This document shows, piece by piece, positions 1 through 9,005 of a DNA stretch of 64,000 nt (position 1 is its first letter; each line of letters opens with the position of its first letter). The position numbers and the translations under genes were made by a program. Origin of the DNA: Dysgonomonas gadei ATCC BAA-286 (GTDB lineage: Bacteria; Bacteroidota; Bacteroidia; Bacteroidales; Dysgonomonadaceae); contig NZ_GL891980.1 in the NCBI RefSeq assembly GCF_000213555.1, positions 62,001-126,000 of the forward strand, written 5' to 3'. Below the pieces are notes generated by a model that did no database searches, was not told the DNA's origin, and saw nothing but the letters and a program-made list of their open reading frames with translations.

Positions 1-18
1 GAATTTAAAATCAAAAGT

Positions 19-969
19 ATGAAACGATTCTTTTTAATATTAACACTTGCTGTAAGTGTATTTACAGCCCATGCACAAGAAGTATCCCAAGATACCATTG
101 TGGTACAGACCAAGCCGACAACGGGTGACTATTACGAGAGTTTTACCCGTCCGCTGACCTTTGATAGAATGATACCACCCTATGCGTTGGAGGTTACTTT
201 CAATAAAACGGTACACGTAATATTCCCATCAGCTATACGCTACGTTGATTTAGGTTCGACAGATCTTCTCGCTGCGAAAGCCGATGGTACGGACAATGTA
301 TTGAGAGTAAAGGCTGCTTTGCGGGACTTCAGTCGGGAGAGCAACTTGTCTGTCATTACCGAAGATGGTGCATATTATAGTTTCAATGTAAAATATGCGG
401 ATGAACCTGTAAAACTGTCTGTTGAAATGACTGACTTCCTGCACGATGGTGAAGCGGTGAATCGGCCTAACAATGCTTTGGCGGTCTATATGCAGGAATT
501 GGGGCAAGAATCCCCTTTGCTCGTCAAATTGATTATGCAGTCCATACATAAGAACAATGACCGGGAAATAAAACACATCGGCTCAAAACGTTTTGGAATA
601 CAACACACGCTGAAAGGTATTTATACCCATAACGGACTGCTATATTTTCATCTGCAACTAAAGAACTCATCCAACGTACCGTTCAATGTGGACTTTATCA
701 CATTTAAGATTGTGGATAAAAAAGTAGCCAAACGTACCGCTATTCAGGAGCAGGTAATTTGGCCGCTTCGTGCCTACAATAATTTGATGCTGATAGGTGG
801 ACAGCAGACAGAACGCATGATTTTCACTTTGGCGAAGTTTACGATTCCCGATGACAAAATGTTGGTGGTGGAATTGAACGAACAAGAAGGTGGACGCCAT
901 CAACGGTTTACATTGGATAATGCCGATTTGGTTCGGGCAAAAGTTATTAACGAACTAAAAGTGAAATAA
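19..969 (+). CDS. traN: Conjugative transposon protein TraN
   Basis: A 316-residue envelope protein of the Bacteroides conjugation apparatus, recognised by overall resemblance to the TraN (DUF4138) family. Residues 1-19 form a Sec signal peptide ending in AHA-Q. The mature part begins with the family-typical region around YESFTRPLTFDRMIPP and is rich in beta strands, consistent with a VirB9-like role in the outer-membrane/periplasmic core of the mating channel. It ends one base before traO, so the two are in one transcription unit that must start to the left of the window. Length is normal for the family, so nothing seems missing despite being 18 bases from the window edge. Confidence 0.93.
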   Translation: MKRFFLILTLAVSVFTAHAQEVSQDTIVVQTKPTTGDYYESFTRPLTFDRMIPPYALEVTFNKTVHVIFPSAIRYVDLGSTDLLAAKADGTDNVLRVKAALRDFSRESNLSVITEDGAYYSFNVKYADEPVKLSVEMTDFLHDGEAVNRPNNALAVYMQELGQESPLLVKLIMQSIHKNNDREIKHIGSKRFGIQHTLKGIYTHNGLLYFHLQLKNSSNVPFNVDFITFKIVDKKVAKRTAIQEQVIWPLRAYNNLMLIGGQQTERMIFTLAKFTIPDDKMLVVELNEQEGGRHQRFTLDNADLVRAKVINELKVK

Positions 970-970
970 A

Positions 971-1555
971 ATGAAACGGTTATATCTTATAGTAACGATT
1001 GTGTTGTACCTGGTCTTTACAGACCAAGCATACGCACAACGCTCACTGCCGGGTATGCGAGGCATACAACTCACGGGTGGTACGGTAGATGGCATTTATT
1101 CATCCAAGAACGATAATGAAGCGGGATATTATTTCGGTGTAGCAATGGCGACCTATGCCAAGAACGGAAACAAATGGGTATTCGGTGCAGAATATCTGGA
1201 ACGCTACTACCCTTATCGGGAAACACAATTACCAATAGCTCAATTCACGGCTGAAGGAGGTTATTACTACAATTTTCTGACTGATCCGTCCAAGACTGTT
1301 TTCCTTTCTTTGGGTGGTTCTGCCCTTGCAGGTTATGAAACATCAAATTGGGGCGAAAAGACCTTATACGATGGCTCTACACTTCAACATAAAGATGCTT
1401 TTATCTATGGCGGGGCTATCACACTGGAGATTGAAACGTACCTGACAGATCGTGTTGTGCTACTTGTTACGGGGCGAGAACGCATCCTCTGGGGCAATTC
1501 TACGGGACATTTTCACGGACAATTCGGTGTAGGAATCAAATTTATAATCAACTAA
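971..1555 (+). CDS. traO: Conjugative transposon protein TraO
   Basis: A 194-residue protein matching the TraO family that follows traN in Bacteroides conjugative transposons. Residues 1-22 are a signal peptide ending AYA-Q; the mature chain has alternating hydrophobic/aromatic segments (YYFGVAMATYAKNG, FGAEYLERYYPY, VFLSLGGSALAGYE) and ends in a short hydrophobic strand, which suggests an outer-membrane beta-barrel. It follows traN by one base. A hairpin with a T run begins inside its stop codon, so transcription may be attenuated before traQ. The role in the mating channel is known only by family; the fold is my inference. Confidence 0.92.
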   Translation: MKRLYLIVTIVLYLVFTDQAYAQRSLPGMRGIQLTGGTVDGIYSSKNDNEAGYYFGVAMATYAKNGNKWVFGAEYLERYYPYRETQLPIAQFTAEGGYYYNFLTDPSKTVFLSLGGSALAGYETSNWGEKTLYDGSTLQHKDAFIYGGAITLEIETYLTDRVVLLVTGRERILWGNSTGHFHGQFGVGIKFIIN

Positions 1556-1574
1556 GAGGCACAGCCTCTTTTGT
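1554..1574 (+). terminator. Short hairpin with T run after traO
   Basis: Arms AAGAGGC (1554-1560) and GCCTCTT (1564-1570) close a 3-nt loop and run into TTGTTT. The hairpin overlaps the traO stop codon. It has terminator shape, but traQ follows on the same strand, so it may be an attenuator or RNA processing site. Confidence 0.6.
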
Positions 1575-1595
1575 TTAACAAAATATACAAATACA

Positions 1596-2054
1596 ATGAT
1601 GAAAAAAATAAAGACTTTTTTCGGGATAACAGCGTGGCTGGCAGCGATAATGCTGCTGGCCTCAGCCTGTAGTAACGATATGGATATTAATAAGGTTTAC
1701 GCATTTGATCTGGTTTGTATGCCAGTTCAGAAAAAAATCGTTCAGGGAGAGGTGGCGGAGATCCGTGCACAGATTGTAAAGGAAGGGAACTTTCAAGATA
1801 CAAAATTCTACATTCGTTATTTTCAAGTAGATGGTAAAGGGCAATTACAACTCGATAACGGAACTGTGCTTTTACCCAACGATTTATATCTTTTGGAAAA
1901 AGAAACGTTTCGGATGTATTACACATCTCATAGTAATGATCAGCAAGTGGTAGATGTGTATATTGAAGATAGCCACGGACAGGTCGTGCAAAAGACATTT
2001 TCTTTCCAAAATGACCGGGATGACGAGGAAGATTTACCAACTGAAGCGGAATAG
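1596..2054 (+). CDS. traQ: Conjugative transposon protein TraQ (DUF3872)
   Basis: A 152-residue lipoprotein: residues 1-25 form a signal peptide with lipobox LASAC, so the protein is probably anchored by Cys25 in the outer or inner membrane facing the periplasm. The mature part (DLVCMPVQKKIVQGEVAEIR, then a beta-sandwich-like region to about residue 140) matches the DUF3872/TraQ family found at the end of Bacteroides tra operons. The last dozen residues are strongly acidic. It lies downstream of traO beyond a hairpin, and upstream of a peptidoglycan hydrolase, the usual order in these elements. Its precise task in conjugation is not known to me. Confidence 0.9.
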   Translation: MMKKIKTFFGITAWLAAIMLLASACSNDMDINKVYAFDLVCMPVQKKIVQGEVAEIRAQIVKEGNFQDTKFYIRYFQVDGKGQLQLDNGTVLLPNDLYLLEKETFRMYYTSHSNDQQVVDVYIEDSHGQVVQKTFSFQNDRDDEEDLPTEAE

Positions 2055-2056
2055 CC

Positions 2057-2164
2057 ATGATGACAATGATGGTAATCTCATACATAGTTACTTGGGTAAA
2101 TATGATTTATGCTTATGTAACTGCTCCTACAGACATTGAGCTATGGGGTGAAGAAATTGAATAG
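2057..2164 (+). CDS. Possible 35-residue membrane peptide after traQ
   Basis: A short reading frame starting 2 bases after the traQ stop codon. It encodes a methionine-rich hydrophobic segment (MMTMMVISYIVTWVNMIYAY) followed by an acidic tail ending ELWGEEIE, so it would be a single-pass membrane peptide. The tight spacing behind traQ and in front of the M23 gene suggests translational coupling in the tra operon. I do not recognise a family, there is no clear ribosome binding site, and a frame this short may occur by chance. Confidence 0.35.
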   Translation: MMTMMVISYIVTWVNMIYAYVTAPTDIELWGEEIE

Positions 2165-2224
2165 TGAACAATCAGATAAACGCTCGAAGATTCTTTGGGC
2201 GTTTGTCCTATATAAAACTTGACA

Positions 2225-2833
2225 ATGAAATATATAATAATCCTATTGATAGCTTTACTCCATCTGCCTGCATGGGGACAACAAAGCAATTTTTCAAACA
2301 GAAAATCACAAATAGAACAATGTATGAAGCCGATTTATTCCATTACAGAATTTCAGCAAATAGCGGATCCTTTACAACTGACCATTGACGAATTATCAGA
2401 CTATCCCGTAATATCTCCAATAAAGAAGTCTGGGCGTATCTCATCAGGTTTCGGAATGCGAAAACACCCATGTTACAAAAGACGACGTTTCCATACAGGA
2501 ATTGATATTCCACAGATAAAAGGAACTCCCGTCTATGCCACAGGTAATGGAATAGTGACAGCCATAGGTTATAATTCGGGGTATGGCTATTTTATAGAGA
2601 TTCAACACGCTGGTGGGTTTCGTTCATTCTATGCACATTTAAGTCGGATATTCGTAAATGTAGGGGATAAAGTATATATTACTCAACAGATCGCCTGTGT
2701 GGGTAGTACAGGGGTAACAACAGGTAGCCATTTGCATTACGAAGTGAGGAAAGGGAGACGTTATTTGAATCCAATAGGTTGGTGTTATTGCCTGCTTGAA
2801 ACAACAAGGTCTTTCTTGTTAAATAACAGATAG
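2225..2833 (+). CDS. M23-family peptidoglycan endopeptidase of the transfer region
   Basis: A secreted zinc metallopeptidase of about 202 residues, probably opening the cell wall so that the mating channel can pass. Residues 1-18 are a signal peptide ending AWG-Q. The C-terminal M23/LytM domain (about residues 60-185) shows both metal motifs: HxxxD as HTGID (His90, Asp94) and HxH as HLH (169-171), with an intermediate YAHLS. I prefer the ATG at 2225 over the TTG at 2219. Many Bacteroides elements have a lysozyme-type protein at this position after traQ; the M23 domain here fills the same slot. Residues before the domain may act as a short dock. Confidence 0.88.
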   Translation: MKYIIILLIALLHLPAWGQQSNFSNRKSQIEQCMKPIYSITEFQQIADPLQLTIDELSDYPVISPIKKSGRISSGFGMRKHPCYKRRRFHTGIDIPQIKGTPVYATGNGIVTAIGYNSGYGYFIEIQHAGGFRSFYAHLSRIFVNVGDKVYITQQIACVGSTGVTTGSHLHYEVRKGRRYLNPIGWCYCLLETTRSFLLNNR

Positions 2834-2862
2834 ATAATACTGAATTTGTGTTAATATTTTCA

Positions 2863-2870
2863 TAACTTTG
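2863..2870 (+). promoter_or_regulatory. Bacteroidota -7 box before the OLD-family gene
   Basis: TAACTTTG fits the TAnnTTTG consensus and lies 27 bases before the chosen ATG at 2898. A TTTG at 2845-2848 could be the -33 element, but the 14-nt gap is shorter than usual. It suggests that the defence cargo has its own promoter rather than relying on the tra operon. Confidence 0.5.
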
Positions 2871-2897
2871 TTCTATTCTTTATTATCTCTAATTTAT

Positions 2898-5027
2898 ATG
2901 AAAACAAAACTTGATAGATTTAAGGTCTATAACTTTCGTTCAATAGAAGAAAGTGATTGGATAGAGGTTGCTGACAACTCTTGTTTAGTAGGTACAAATG
3001 AAGCAGGAAAAACGAACCTTCTTATTGCTTTATGGAAGTTAAATCCGGCGAATAATGAACCGATTGTACCATTAGACGATTTTCCAAGACATTTATATAG
3101 TAACTATAAAGCGGATAAGCATAGTGAAGATGTTTTTATTGCGGCTGATTTTATTTTAGATGATACTTTTCAAACAGAAATATCTGAAGAGTTGAAGTGT
3201 GATAAAGAGCAAGTAAAGAGAGTGTTGGTGAAAAGGAAGTATGATGGTGCTTATTATATTTCATTTCCATACTCAAAAGTAGATTCATACCCAATAGAGA
3301 GTTTAAACATAACGATTCACAACTTTGAAACAAATCTTTACAAAGATGATGTTTTTATTAAAGAAGATGTAGGATTACAACAAACAATAAAAGATTTCAT
3401 AGGTCAACTTACTTCACTAATCACCGAAACCTGCTTTTCAAAAGCGGAAGCTGAGGCTATAATTGGTAATATAAAGAATTTCGGTGAAAAAAGTTTTGGA
3501 AAGAAAAAAAATCTACCAGATTTTTTTAATCTACATCTTATCGCACCAATTCAAAAAATGCTTGATGCTTTTAATGGTAAACCTATTGAAACAACAAAAG
3601 AAGTAAGACAAAAAATATTAAAGAAGATTCCTAAGTTTGTTTATTATTCTGACTATGGTAATCTTGATAGTGAGATATATTTACCTCGAGTTATTGAAGA
3701 TTTTAAAAGAGAAGATTTAGGTGAAGCTGCACGGGCAAAAGTAAGAACTCTTGATGTTTTATTTAAGTATGTGAAATTATCACCTGAAGAAATTTATGAA
3801 TTAGGTAACGATCGAAAGGTTATTATTAAGAAACTTGACTATAATAATAGAGAGGTTAGTTCTGTTGAACAAGATCTAAATGAAGAAGAGGTTAAGGAAT
3901 GGTCGGATAAAAAGCGAGAAAGGAGTATCTTGCTTGATTCTGCCGCATCACAATTAACAATTAATTTCAAGAAATGGTGGCTACAAGGAAATTATATCTT
4001 CAAATTTGTGGCTGATGGGCATCACTTCAGAATAAATGTTTCTGATACTTTACGCCCTGAACCAATAGAACTGGAGGGTAGAAGTCGTGGTTTGCAATGG
4101 TTCTTCAGTTTCTTCCTTGTGTTTTTAGTCGAAACAAAAGAAGGACATTCAAACACGATATTACTCTTAGATGAACCTGGATTATCTCTGCATCCTCTCG
4201 CTCAATATGATTTAGCGAAGTTTTTCAGAAAGTTGTCAGAAGATAATCAATTAATTTATACTTCCCATTCGCCATTTTTGGTTGACATGGATAATTTAGC
4301 TAATGTTAAGGCTGTATATGTTGATTCAGAAACAGGGAGAACAAAAGTCTCTTCAAACTTAAGGTATAATGCAAAGGATGCAGAGAAGTCTATATATCCA
4401 GTTCATGCCGCCTTAGGACTTACTGTTTCGGATACCTTAATGTTAGGCTGCTTGCCTATTCTTGTGGAAGGTCCAAGTGATCAGATATATCTAAATCTGA
4501 TTAAAAGATATTTGATCAGTACAGGGGATTTGAAAAATTCAAAAGAAATTGTTTTTATTCCAGCTGGAGGAGTAAAGGGAATGGCTCCACTCACAAAGAT
4601 TCTTTCATCAAGAGAGGATTCTTTACCGTATGTTCTTCTTGATTCGGATAAAGCAGGTAGAGATTATCAAAAGCAACTTAAAATAGGTCGCTATAAAGAT
4701 GAACAGGATAAAGTCTTAGAGGTCTCATCCTTCTTATCGGAAGGTGATTATGAAATTGAAGATTTAATACCTGCATCAGTTATTATACCAATTATTGATA
4801 GACAATATAGGTGCGATCAATATTTTGAGGATTTTTATCAAAAAGGATCTCCGATTGTTAATCAAATAGAGGCTTGGGCAAAGAAGTATAATATATCATT
4901 AAACGAGGGCTGGAAAGTTGAGATTGCACGAGCGATTCAAAATCGTTTCGATAAAATAATGGAATCTCTACCAACAGAATTAAAGGATAAGTGGATAAAT
5001 CTCTTTGAAACAATTACAAGAGAATAA
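2898..5027 (+). CDS. OLD-family ATPase/TOPRIM nuclease
   Basis: A 709-residue protein combining an ABC/SMC-like ATPase with a C-terminal TOPRIM nuclease, the architecture of the OLD (overcoming lysogenization defect) family linked to phage defence. Visible motifs: Walker A GTNEAGKT (residues 32-39), Walker B LLLDEPGLSLHP around Asp425, H-loop TSHSPF, TOPRIM glutamate in LVEGPSD (Glu524) and the acidic pair DSD (Asp582). The N-terminal KVYNFRSIEESDWIEV is typical. The ATG at 2898 is preferred over an upstream TTG because it starts just before this motif. No UvrD-like GajB helicase lies next to it, so it is not a standard Gabija pair; the neighbour is the type I restriction operon. It is closed by its own terminator, so it is a separate unit. 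Confidence 0.9.
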   Translation: MKTKLDRFKVYNFRSIEESDWIEVADNSCLVGTNEAGKTNLLIALWKLNPANNEPIVPLDDFPRHLYSNYKADKHSEDVFIAADFILDDTFQTEISEELKCDKEQVKRVLVKRKYDGAYYISFPYSKVDSYPIESLNITIHNFETNLYKDDVFIKEDVGLQQTIKDFIGQLTSLITETCFSKAEAEAIIGNIKNFGEKSFGKKKNLPDFFNLHLIAPIQKMLDAFNGKPIETTKEVRQKILKKIPKFVYYSDYGNLDSEIYLPRVIEDFKREDLGEAARAKVRTLDVLFKYVKLSPEEIYELGNDRKVIIKKLDYNNREVSSVEQDLNEEEVKEWSDKKRERSILLDSAASQLTINFKKWWLQGNYIFKFVADGHHFRINVSDTLRPEPIELEGRSRGLQWFFSFFLVFLVETKEGHSNTILLLDEPGLSLHPLAQYDLAKFFRKLSEDNQLIYTSHSPFLVDMDNLANVKAVYVDSETGRTKVSSNLRYNAKDAEKSIYPVHAALGLTVSDTLMLGCLPILVEGPSDQIYLNLIKRYLISTGDLKNSKEIVFIPAGGVKGMAPLTKILSSREDSLPYVLLDSDKAGRDYQKQLKIGRYKDEQDKVLEVSSFLSEGDYEIEDLIPASVIIPIIDRQYRCDQYFEDFYQKGSPIVNQIEAWAKKYNISLNEGWKVEIARAIQNRFDKIMESLPTELKDKWINLFETITRE

Positions 5028-5094
5028 TTGTCAATGATGTAAAATAAAAAAAGCAAAAGGATGCTGTTTTTGTATACGGTATAAATATTATTAG

Positions 5095-5127
5095 AAAGAC
5101 TTGATTAAATATTTGTCAAGTCTTTTT
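5095..5127 (+). terminator. Rho-independent terminator of the OLD-family gene
   Basis: Perfect 10-bp arms AAAGACTTGA (5095-5104) and TCAAGTCTTT (5116-5125) with an 11-nt loop, followed by further T residues. The loop and descending arm contain the likely -33 element of the hsd promoter. Confidence 0.85.
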
Positions 5128-5141
5128 TCTGAGTATTTTTG
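5112..5141 (+). promoter_or_regulatory. Promoter of the hsdRMS operon
   Basis: TTTG at 5112-5115 and TATTTTTG at 5134-5141, spaced 18 nt, resemble the Bacteroidota -33/-7 pair. The -7 box lies 26 bases before the first hsdR ATG. The -33 element falls inside the OLD-gene terminator hairpin, so readthrough or hairpin extrusion could affect initiation. Confidence 0.6.
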
Positions 5142-5167
5142 CATATACTTAGGAATAATTTAGTCCA

Positions 5168-7564
5168 ATGTATACTATGAATAAAAAAGACTTGTCTGAA
5201 GCTGATATAAAAGCAAAATACATAACTCCGGCAATATTAAAAGCTGGCTGGGATGAGTATACTCAATTGGGACGTGAGATATATTTTACAGATGGACGCA
5301 TTTATGTAAAAGGAAAAGTAGCAGCAAGAGGGAAACGAAAATTTGCAGATTATATCCTATTTTACAAGCCTAATGTGCCTATAGCAATTATTGAAGCAAA
5401 AGACAATAACCATACAACAAAAGCAGGAATTCAGCAGGCTTTAGATTATTCTAATATTTTGGATATACCTTTTGTCTTCAGCAGTAATGGTGATGGATAT
5501 TACTTTCATGATAAAACAGCTACAAATGGACAAATAGAAACAGAATTATCCATAGATCAATTCCCAAGTCCTGAAACACTTTGGAGAAAATATAAGCAAT
5601 ACAAAGGAATTGGAACAGAAGATGTCGAAAAAGTTATTTCAGCGGATTACTATCAAGATACTTCGGGCAGATCTCCTCGCTATTATCAACAAATAGCTGT
5701 AAATAGGACAATAGAAGCTGTAGCTAAGAAGCAACCAAGAATTTTACTTGTAATGGCAACTGGTACAGGTAAAACTTATACTGCATTTCAAATTATTTAT
5801 AGACTCTGGAAAAGTGGTTCGAAAAAGAGAATCTTATTTCTAGCAGACAGAACAGCCCTAATAGATCAGACAGCACGGGGTGATTTCAGGCATTTTAAAG
5901 ATGCTATGACCATCATAAAAAACAAAAATATTGACACAGCCTATAATGTATATTTAGCATTGTATCAGGGTTTATCCGATAATAAGTCCGAAGATGCGTA
6001 TAAGCAATTCAGTCCAAGTTTTTTTGATTTAGTTGTAGTTGATGAGTGTCATAGAGGCAGTGCAAAAGAAGAAAGTAAGTGGAGAGAAATTTTAGATTAT
6101 TTTAAAACAGCCACCCATATAGGTATGACAGCCACTCCAAAGGAAACTACAGAAGTTTCTAATATACATTATTTTGGAGAACCTGTTTATACATATTCAT
6201 TAAGGCAAGGTATTGATGATGGGTTTCTGGCCCCCTACAAGGTGGTGAAAATTACACTTGATATTGACGCTGAAGGCTGGAGACCTCCCCTAGGTTTTTT
6301 AGATAAAGATGGAAACCCTGTAGAAGACAGAATCTATAACCGTACCGATTTTGATAAAAACATAGTTGTTGAAGAACGACGAGTGTTAGTTGCAAAAAAA
6401 ATAACAGAGTTTCTAAGAGGCAATGATCAATTTGCTAAAACAATTGTTTTTTGCATCGACATTGAACATGCAGAGGGTATGCGAACAGCTTTAGTTAATG
6501 CTAATACTGATTTGGTTGCGTTGAATAGCAAATATGTAATGCAGATAACAGGCGACAACGAAGAAGGGAAAAGAGAATTAGATAATTTTATAAATCCGAT
6601 GGAGCGTTATCCTGTAATAGCAACTACATCAAAGCTAATGACTACTGGTGTTGATGCTCAAACATGTAAACTTATTGTTTTGGATAGTAATATTGGTTCC
6701 ATGACTGAATTTAAACAAATAATAGGTAGAGGAACTCGTATAAATGAAGAGTATGGTAAGACATACTTTACTATAATGGATTTTAGAAATGTGACCAATC
6801 TTTTTGCTGATCCCACATTTGATGGAGATCCTGTAATGATTAAAAGTGTTTCGGAAGATGATGATATCTCAGGAACAGACGATGAAATAACAGATGAACC
6901 GATTGTTGATATTATCGACGGTGAACCGGTTGATTTCCCAGAAGGAAAGCAATCGAAAGTTGAAGGAGGTGGAGATATAATTACCGCTCCAAACCTAAGG
7001 GAAAAAGTAAGAGTGGATGGAGTAAGAGTAGCCATAATCAATGAGAGAGTGCAGTATCTTGGCTCTGATGGAAGAATAATCACAGAAAGTATAAAAGATT
7101 ATACAAAAAAGAACGTAAAAGGAAAATATACTTCTTTGGAAACATTCTCACAATTTTGGAATGATGCAGATAAGAAAAAAATAATTGTAGATGGTTTGGA
7201 AGAACAGGGCGTATTCTTTGATATTCTGAGAGAAGAAGTAGGTAAAGACTATGATCCATTTGACCTTATATGTCATGTTGCATTCGATGCAAAACCTTTG
7301 ACTCGAAAAGAGAGGGCTAATAATGTGAAAAAACGAAACTATTTTTCGAAATATGGAGCACAAGTACAGCTTGTGTTAAAAACCCTTTTAGATAAATATG
7401 CTGATGATGGATTACTTACTATTGAAAGCTTAGATGTATTAAAACTGTCACCACTAAACACATTAGGCTCTCCTATAGAAATTATAAATATTTTTGGGAG
7501 TAAAGAAAAATATCTTGAAGCATTAAAAGAATTACAAAACGAATTGTATAAAAAAGTAGCATAA
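5168..7564 (+). CDS. hsdR: Type I restriction enzyme subunit R
   Basis: The 798-residue motor/nuclease subunit of a type I restriction-modification system. It cleaves unmethylated DNA after ATP-driven translocation. In order: an N-terminal PD-(D/E)xK nuclease (Asp61, Glu76-Ala-Lys78 in IAIIEAKDN); SF2 helicase lobes with Walker A TGTGKT (Lys202), DECH box (Asp292), motif III GMTATP, and motif VI QIIGRGTR; an acidic low-complexity linker near residues 560-595; and a C-terminal region resembling the EcoEI-type (type IB) R subunit. Another ATG nine bases downstream (5177) could be the true start. hsdM follows after 4 bases, so R, M and S are co-transcribed. It is intact. Confidence 0.95.
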   Translation: MYTMNKKDLSEADIKAKYITPAILKAGWDEYTQLGREIYFTDGRIYVKGKVAARGKRKFADYILFYKPNVPIAIIEAKDNNHTTKAGIQQALDYSNILDIPFVFSSNGDGYYFHDKTATNGQIETELSIDQFPSPETLWRKYKQYKGIGTEDVEKVISADYYQDTSGRSPRYYQQIAVNRTIEAVAKKQPRILLVMATGTGKTYTAFQIIYRLWKSGSKKRILFLADRTALIDQTARGDFRHFKDAMTIIKNKNIDTAYNVYLALYQGLSDNKSEDAYKQFSPSFFDLVVVDECHRGSAKEESKWREILDYFKTATHIGMTATPKETTEVSNIHYFGEPVYTYSLRQGIDDGFLAPYKVVKITLDIDAEGWRPPLGFLDKDGNPVEDRIYNRTDFDKNIVVEERRVLVAKKITEFLRGNDQFAKTIVFCIDIEHAEGMRTALVNANTDLVALNSKYVMQITGDNEEGKRELDNFINPMERYPVIATTSKLMTTGVDAQTCKLIVLDSNIGSMTEFKQIIGRGTRINEEYGKTYFTIMDFRNVTNLFADPTFDGDPVMIKSVSEDDDISGTDDEITDEPIVDIIDGEPVDFPEGKQSKVEGGGDIITAPNLREKVRVDGVRVAIINERVQYLGSDGRIITESIKDYTKKNVKGKYTSLETFSQFWNDADKKKIIVDGLEEQGVFFDILREEVGKDYDPFDLICHVAFDAKPLTRKERANNVKKRNYFSKYGAQVQLVLKTLLDKYADDGLLTIESLDVLKLSPLNTLGSPIEIINIFGSKEKYLEALKELQNELYKKVA

Positions 7565-7568
7565 GAGA

Positions 7569-9005
7569 ATGGCAAATGTTGGAGCTGTTATTAGCAGCAT
7601 AAGAAATATAATGCGTCAGGACAGGGGTATATCCGGCGATGCTCAGCGATTAGAGCAATTAGGTTGGATGTTATTTCTGAAAATAATTGATGATAAAGAT
7701 AAAGAATTAGAGATACTTAAAGATGATTATATTTCAGTTATCCCTGAGAAATTTCAATGGCGAAACTGGGCTGCAAACTCAGAAGGGATAACTGGTGAAG
7801 AATTATTGGGTTTTATTGATAGTACATCTCATCATGATTTAGGTTTATTTGCAACACTTCGCTGTTTGTCAAGCAAAACAAATCCGAAGAGAGCCGCAAT
7901 TGTAAAAGAGGTGTTTGATGGCTCAAACAACTACATGAAAAGTGGCTTTGAGATGCGTAAGGTTATTAATAAGCTTAATGAAATAGACTTTAATCGCTCC
8001 GATGACAAACATATCTTTGGTGACATATATGAAAGTATTTTGCAAGAATTAAGGGATGCCGGAAACAAGGGTGAGTATTATACGCCAAGAGCGATAACTC
8101 AACTTATGACCCAAATGACCGACCCTAAGTTGGGTGAAAAAATCCTTGACCCAGCTGCCGGAACAGGCGGTTTCTTAACAGCAGCTATTGAGCATAAAAG
8201 GGATCATTATGTAAAAACAGTAGATAATGAAGCTACGTTACAGTCTACGATTACAGGTTGGGAATTGAAACCTGTAGCTTATGTGTTGGGATTAACTAAT
8301 CTTATACTTCATGGTATAGATATCCCCGATTATCAGTACATAGACAGTCTAAAGAAAGAATATAACAGTATAGACAAGAAAGATCAGGTAGATGTAATCC
8401 TTGCCAATCCGCCATTTGGAGCTAGTATTGCTGATGGAGTAGAAACGAACTTTCCTGCCATGTACAGATGTCGTGAAAGTGCCGATTTATTTGTTATTTT
8501 AATGCTCCAAATGCTAAAGCCTACAGGTAGAGCAGCCATTGTATTGCCTGATGGATCTATTACAGGAGAAGGAGTGAAATCCAGAATCAGAGAAAAACTT
8601 TTGACAGATTGCAATTTGCATACTATTGTTCGTTTACCTCAAAGTACATTTTTCCCTGCTACAGTAAGTACAAACTTATTGTTTTTTGAGAAAGGTGCAC
8701 CAACCAAAGAGATATGGTATTACGAGCATCGTCTTCCTGAAGGTCAAAAAAGTTATTCCAAAACAAAACCAATAAAATTCGAAGAGTTTAAGCCACTTAT
8801 TGAATGGTGGAATAACCGAGTGGAAAATGAAGTGGCATGGAAAGTAAAAGTAAAGGATTTGAATAATTGGGATTTAGATATTAAGAATAGCAATACTGTA
8901 ACAGAGGACATAACTTTAAGTACAACAGATGCTATCCTAAAGCTGAAAGAGTCCATTAATAAATCAAATTCTATCATTGACGAATTGGAAAATCTACTAA
9001 AATAA
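7569..9005 (+). CDS. hsdM: Type I restriction-modification DNA methyltransferase subunit M
   Basis: A 478-residue N6-adenine methyltransferase subunit that protects host DNA and forms the core M2S complex. An N-terminal HsdM helical domain (residues 1-140) is followed by the Rossmann methylase: motif I DPAAGTGGF (Asp194) for S-adenosylmethionine and motif IV NPPF (Asn280) for base flipping and catalysis. The segment KGEYYTPRAIT before motif I is family-typical. Its stop codon overlaps the hsdS start (TAATG at 9002-9006), implying coupled translation. The length is normal and no residues appear missing. Confidence 0.95.
   Translation: MANVGAVISSIRNIMRQDRGISGDAQRLEQLGWMLFLKIIDDKDKELEILKDDYISVIPEKFQWRNWAANSEGITGEELLGFIDSTSHHDLGLFATLRCLSSKTNPKRAAIVKEVFDGSNNYMKSGFEMRKVINKLNEIDFNRSDDKHIFGDIYESILQELRDAGNKGEYYTPRAITQLMTQMTDPKLGEKILDPAAGTGGFLTAAIEHKRDHYVKTVDNEATLQSTITGWELKPVAYVLGLTNLILHGIDIPDYQYIDSLKKEYNSIDKKDQVDVILANPPFGASIADGVETNFPAMYRCRESADLFVILMLQMLKPTGRAAIVLPDGSITGEGVKSRIREKLLTDCNLHTIVRLPQSTFFPATVSTNLLFFEKGAPTKEIWYYEHRLPEGQKSYSKTKPIKFEEFKPLIEWWNNRVENEVAWKVKVKDLNNWDLDIKNSNTVTEDITLSTTDAILKLKESINKSNSIIDELENLLK

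Noticed and set aside
2898..5027. A Gabija system
   Set aside because: The OLD-like protein could be GajA, but no UvrD-type GajB helicase is next to it; the next genes are hsdRMS.
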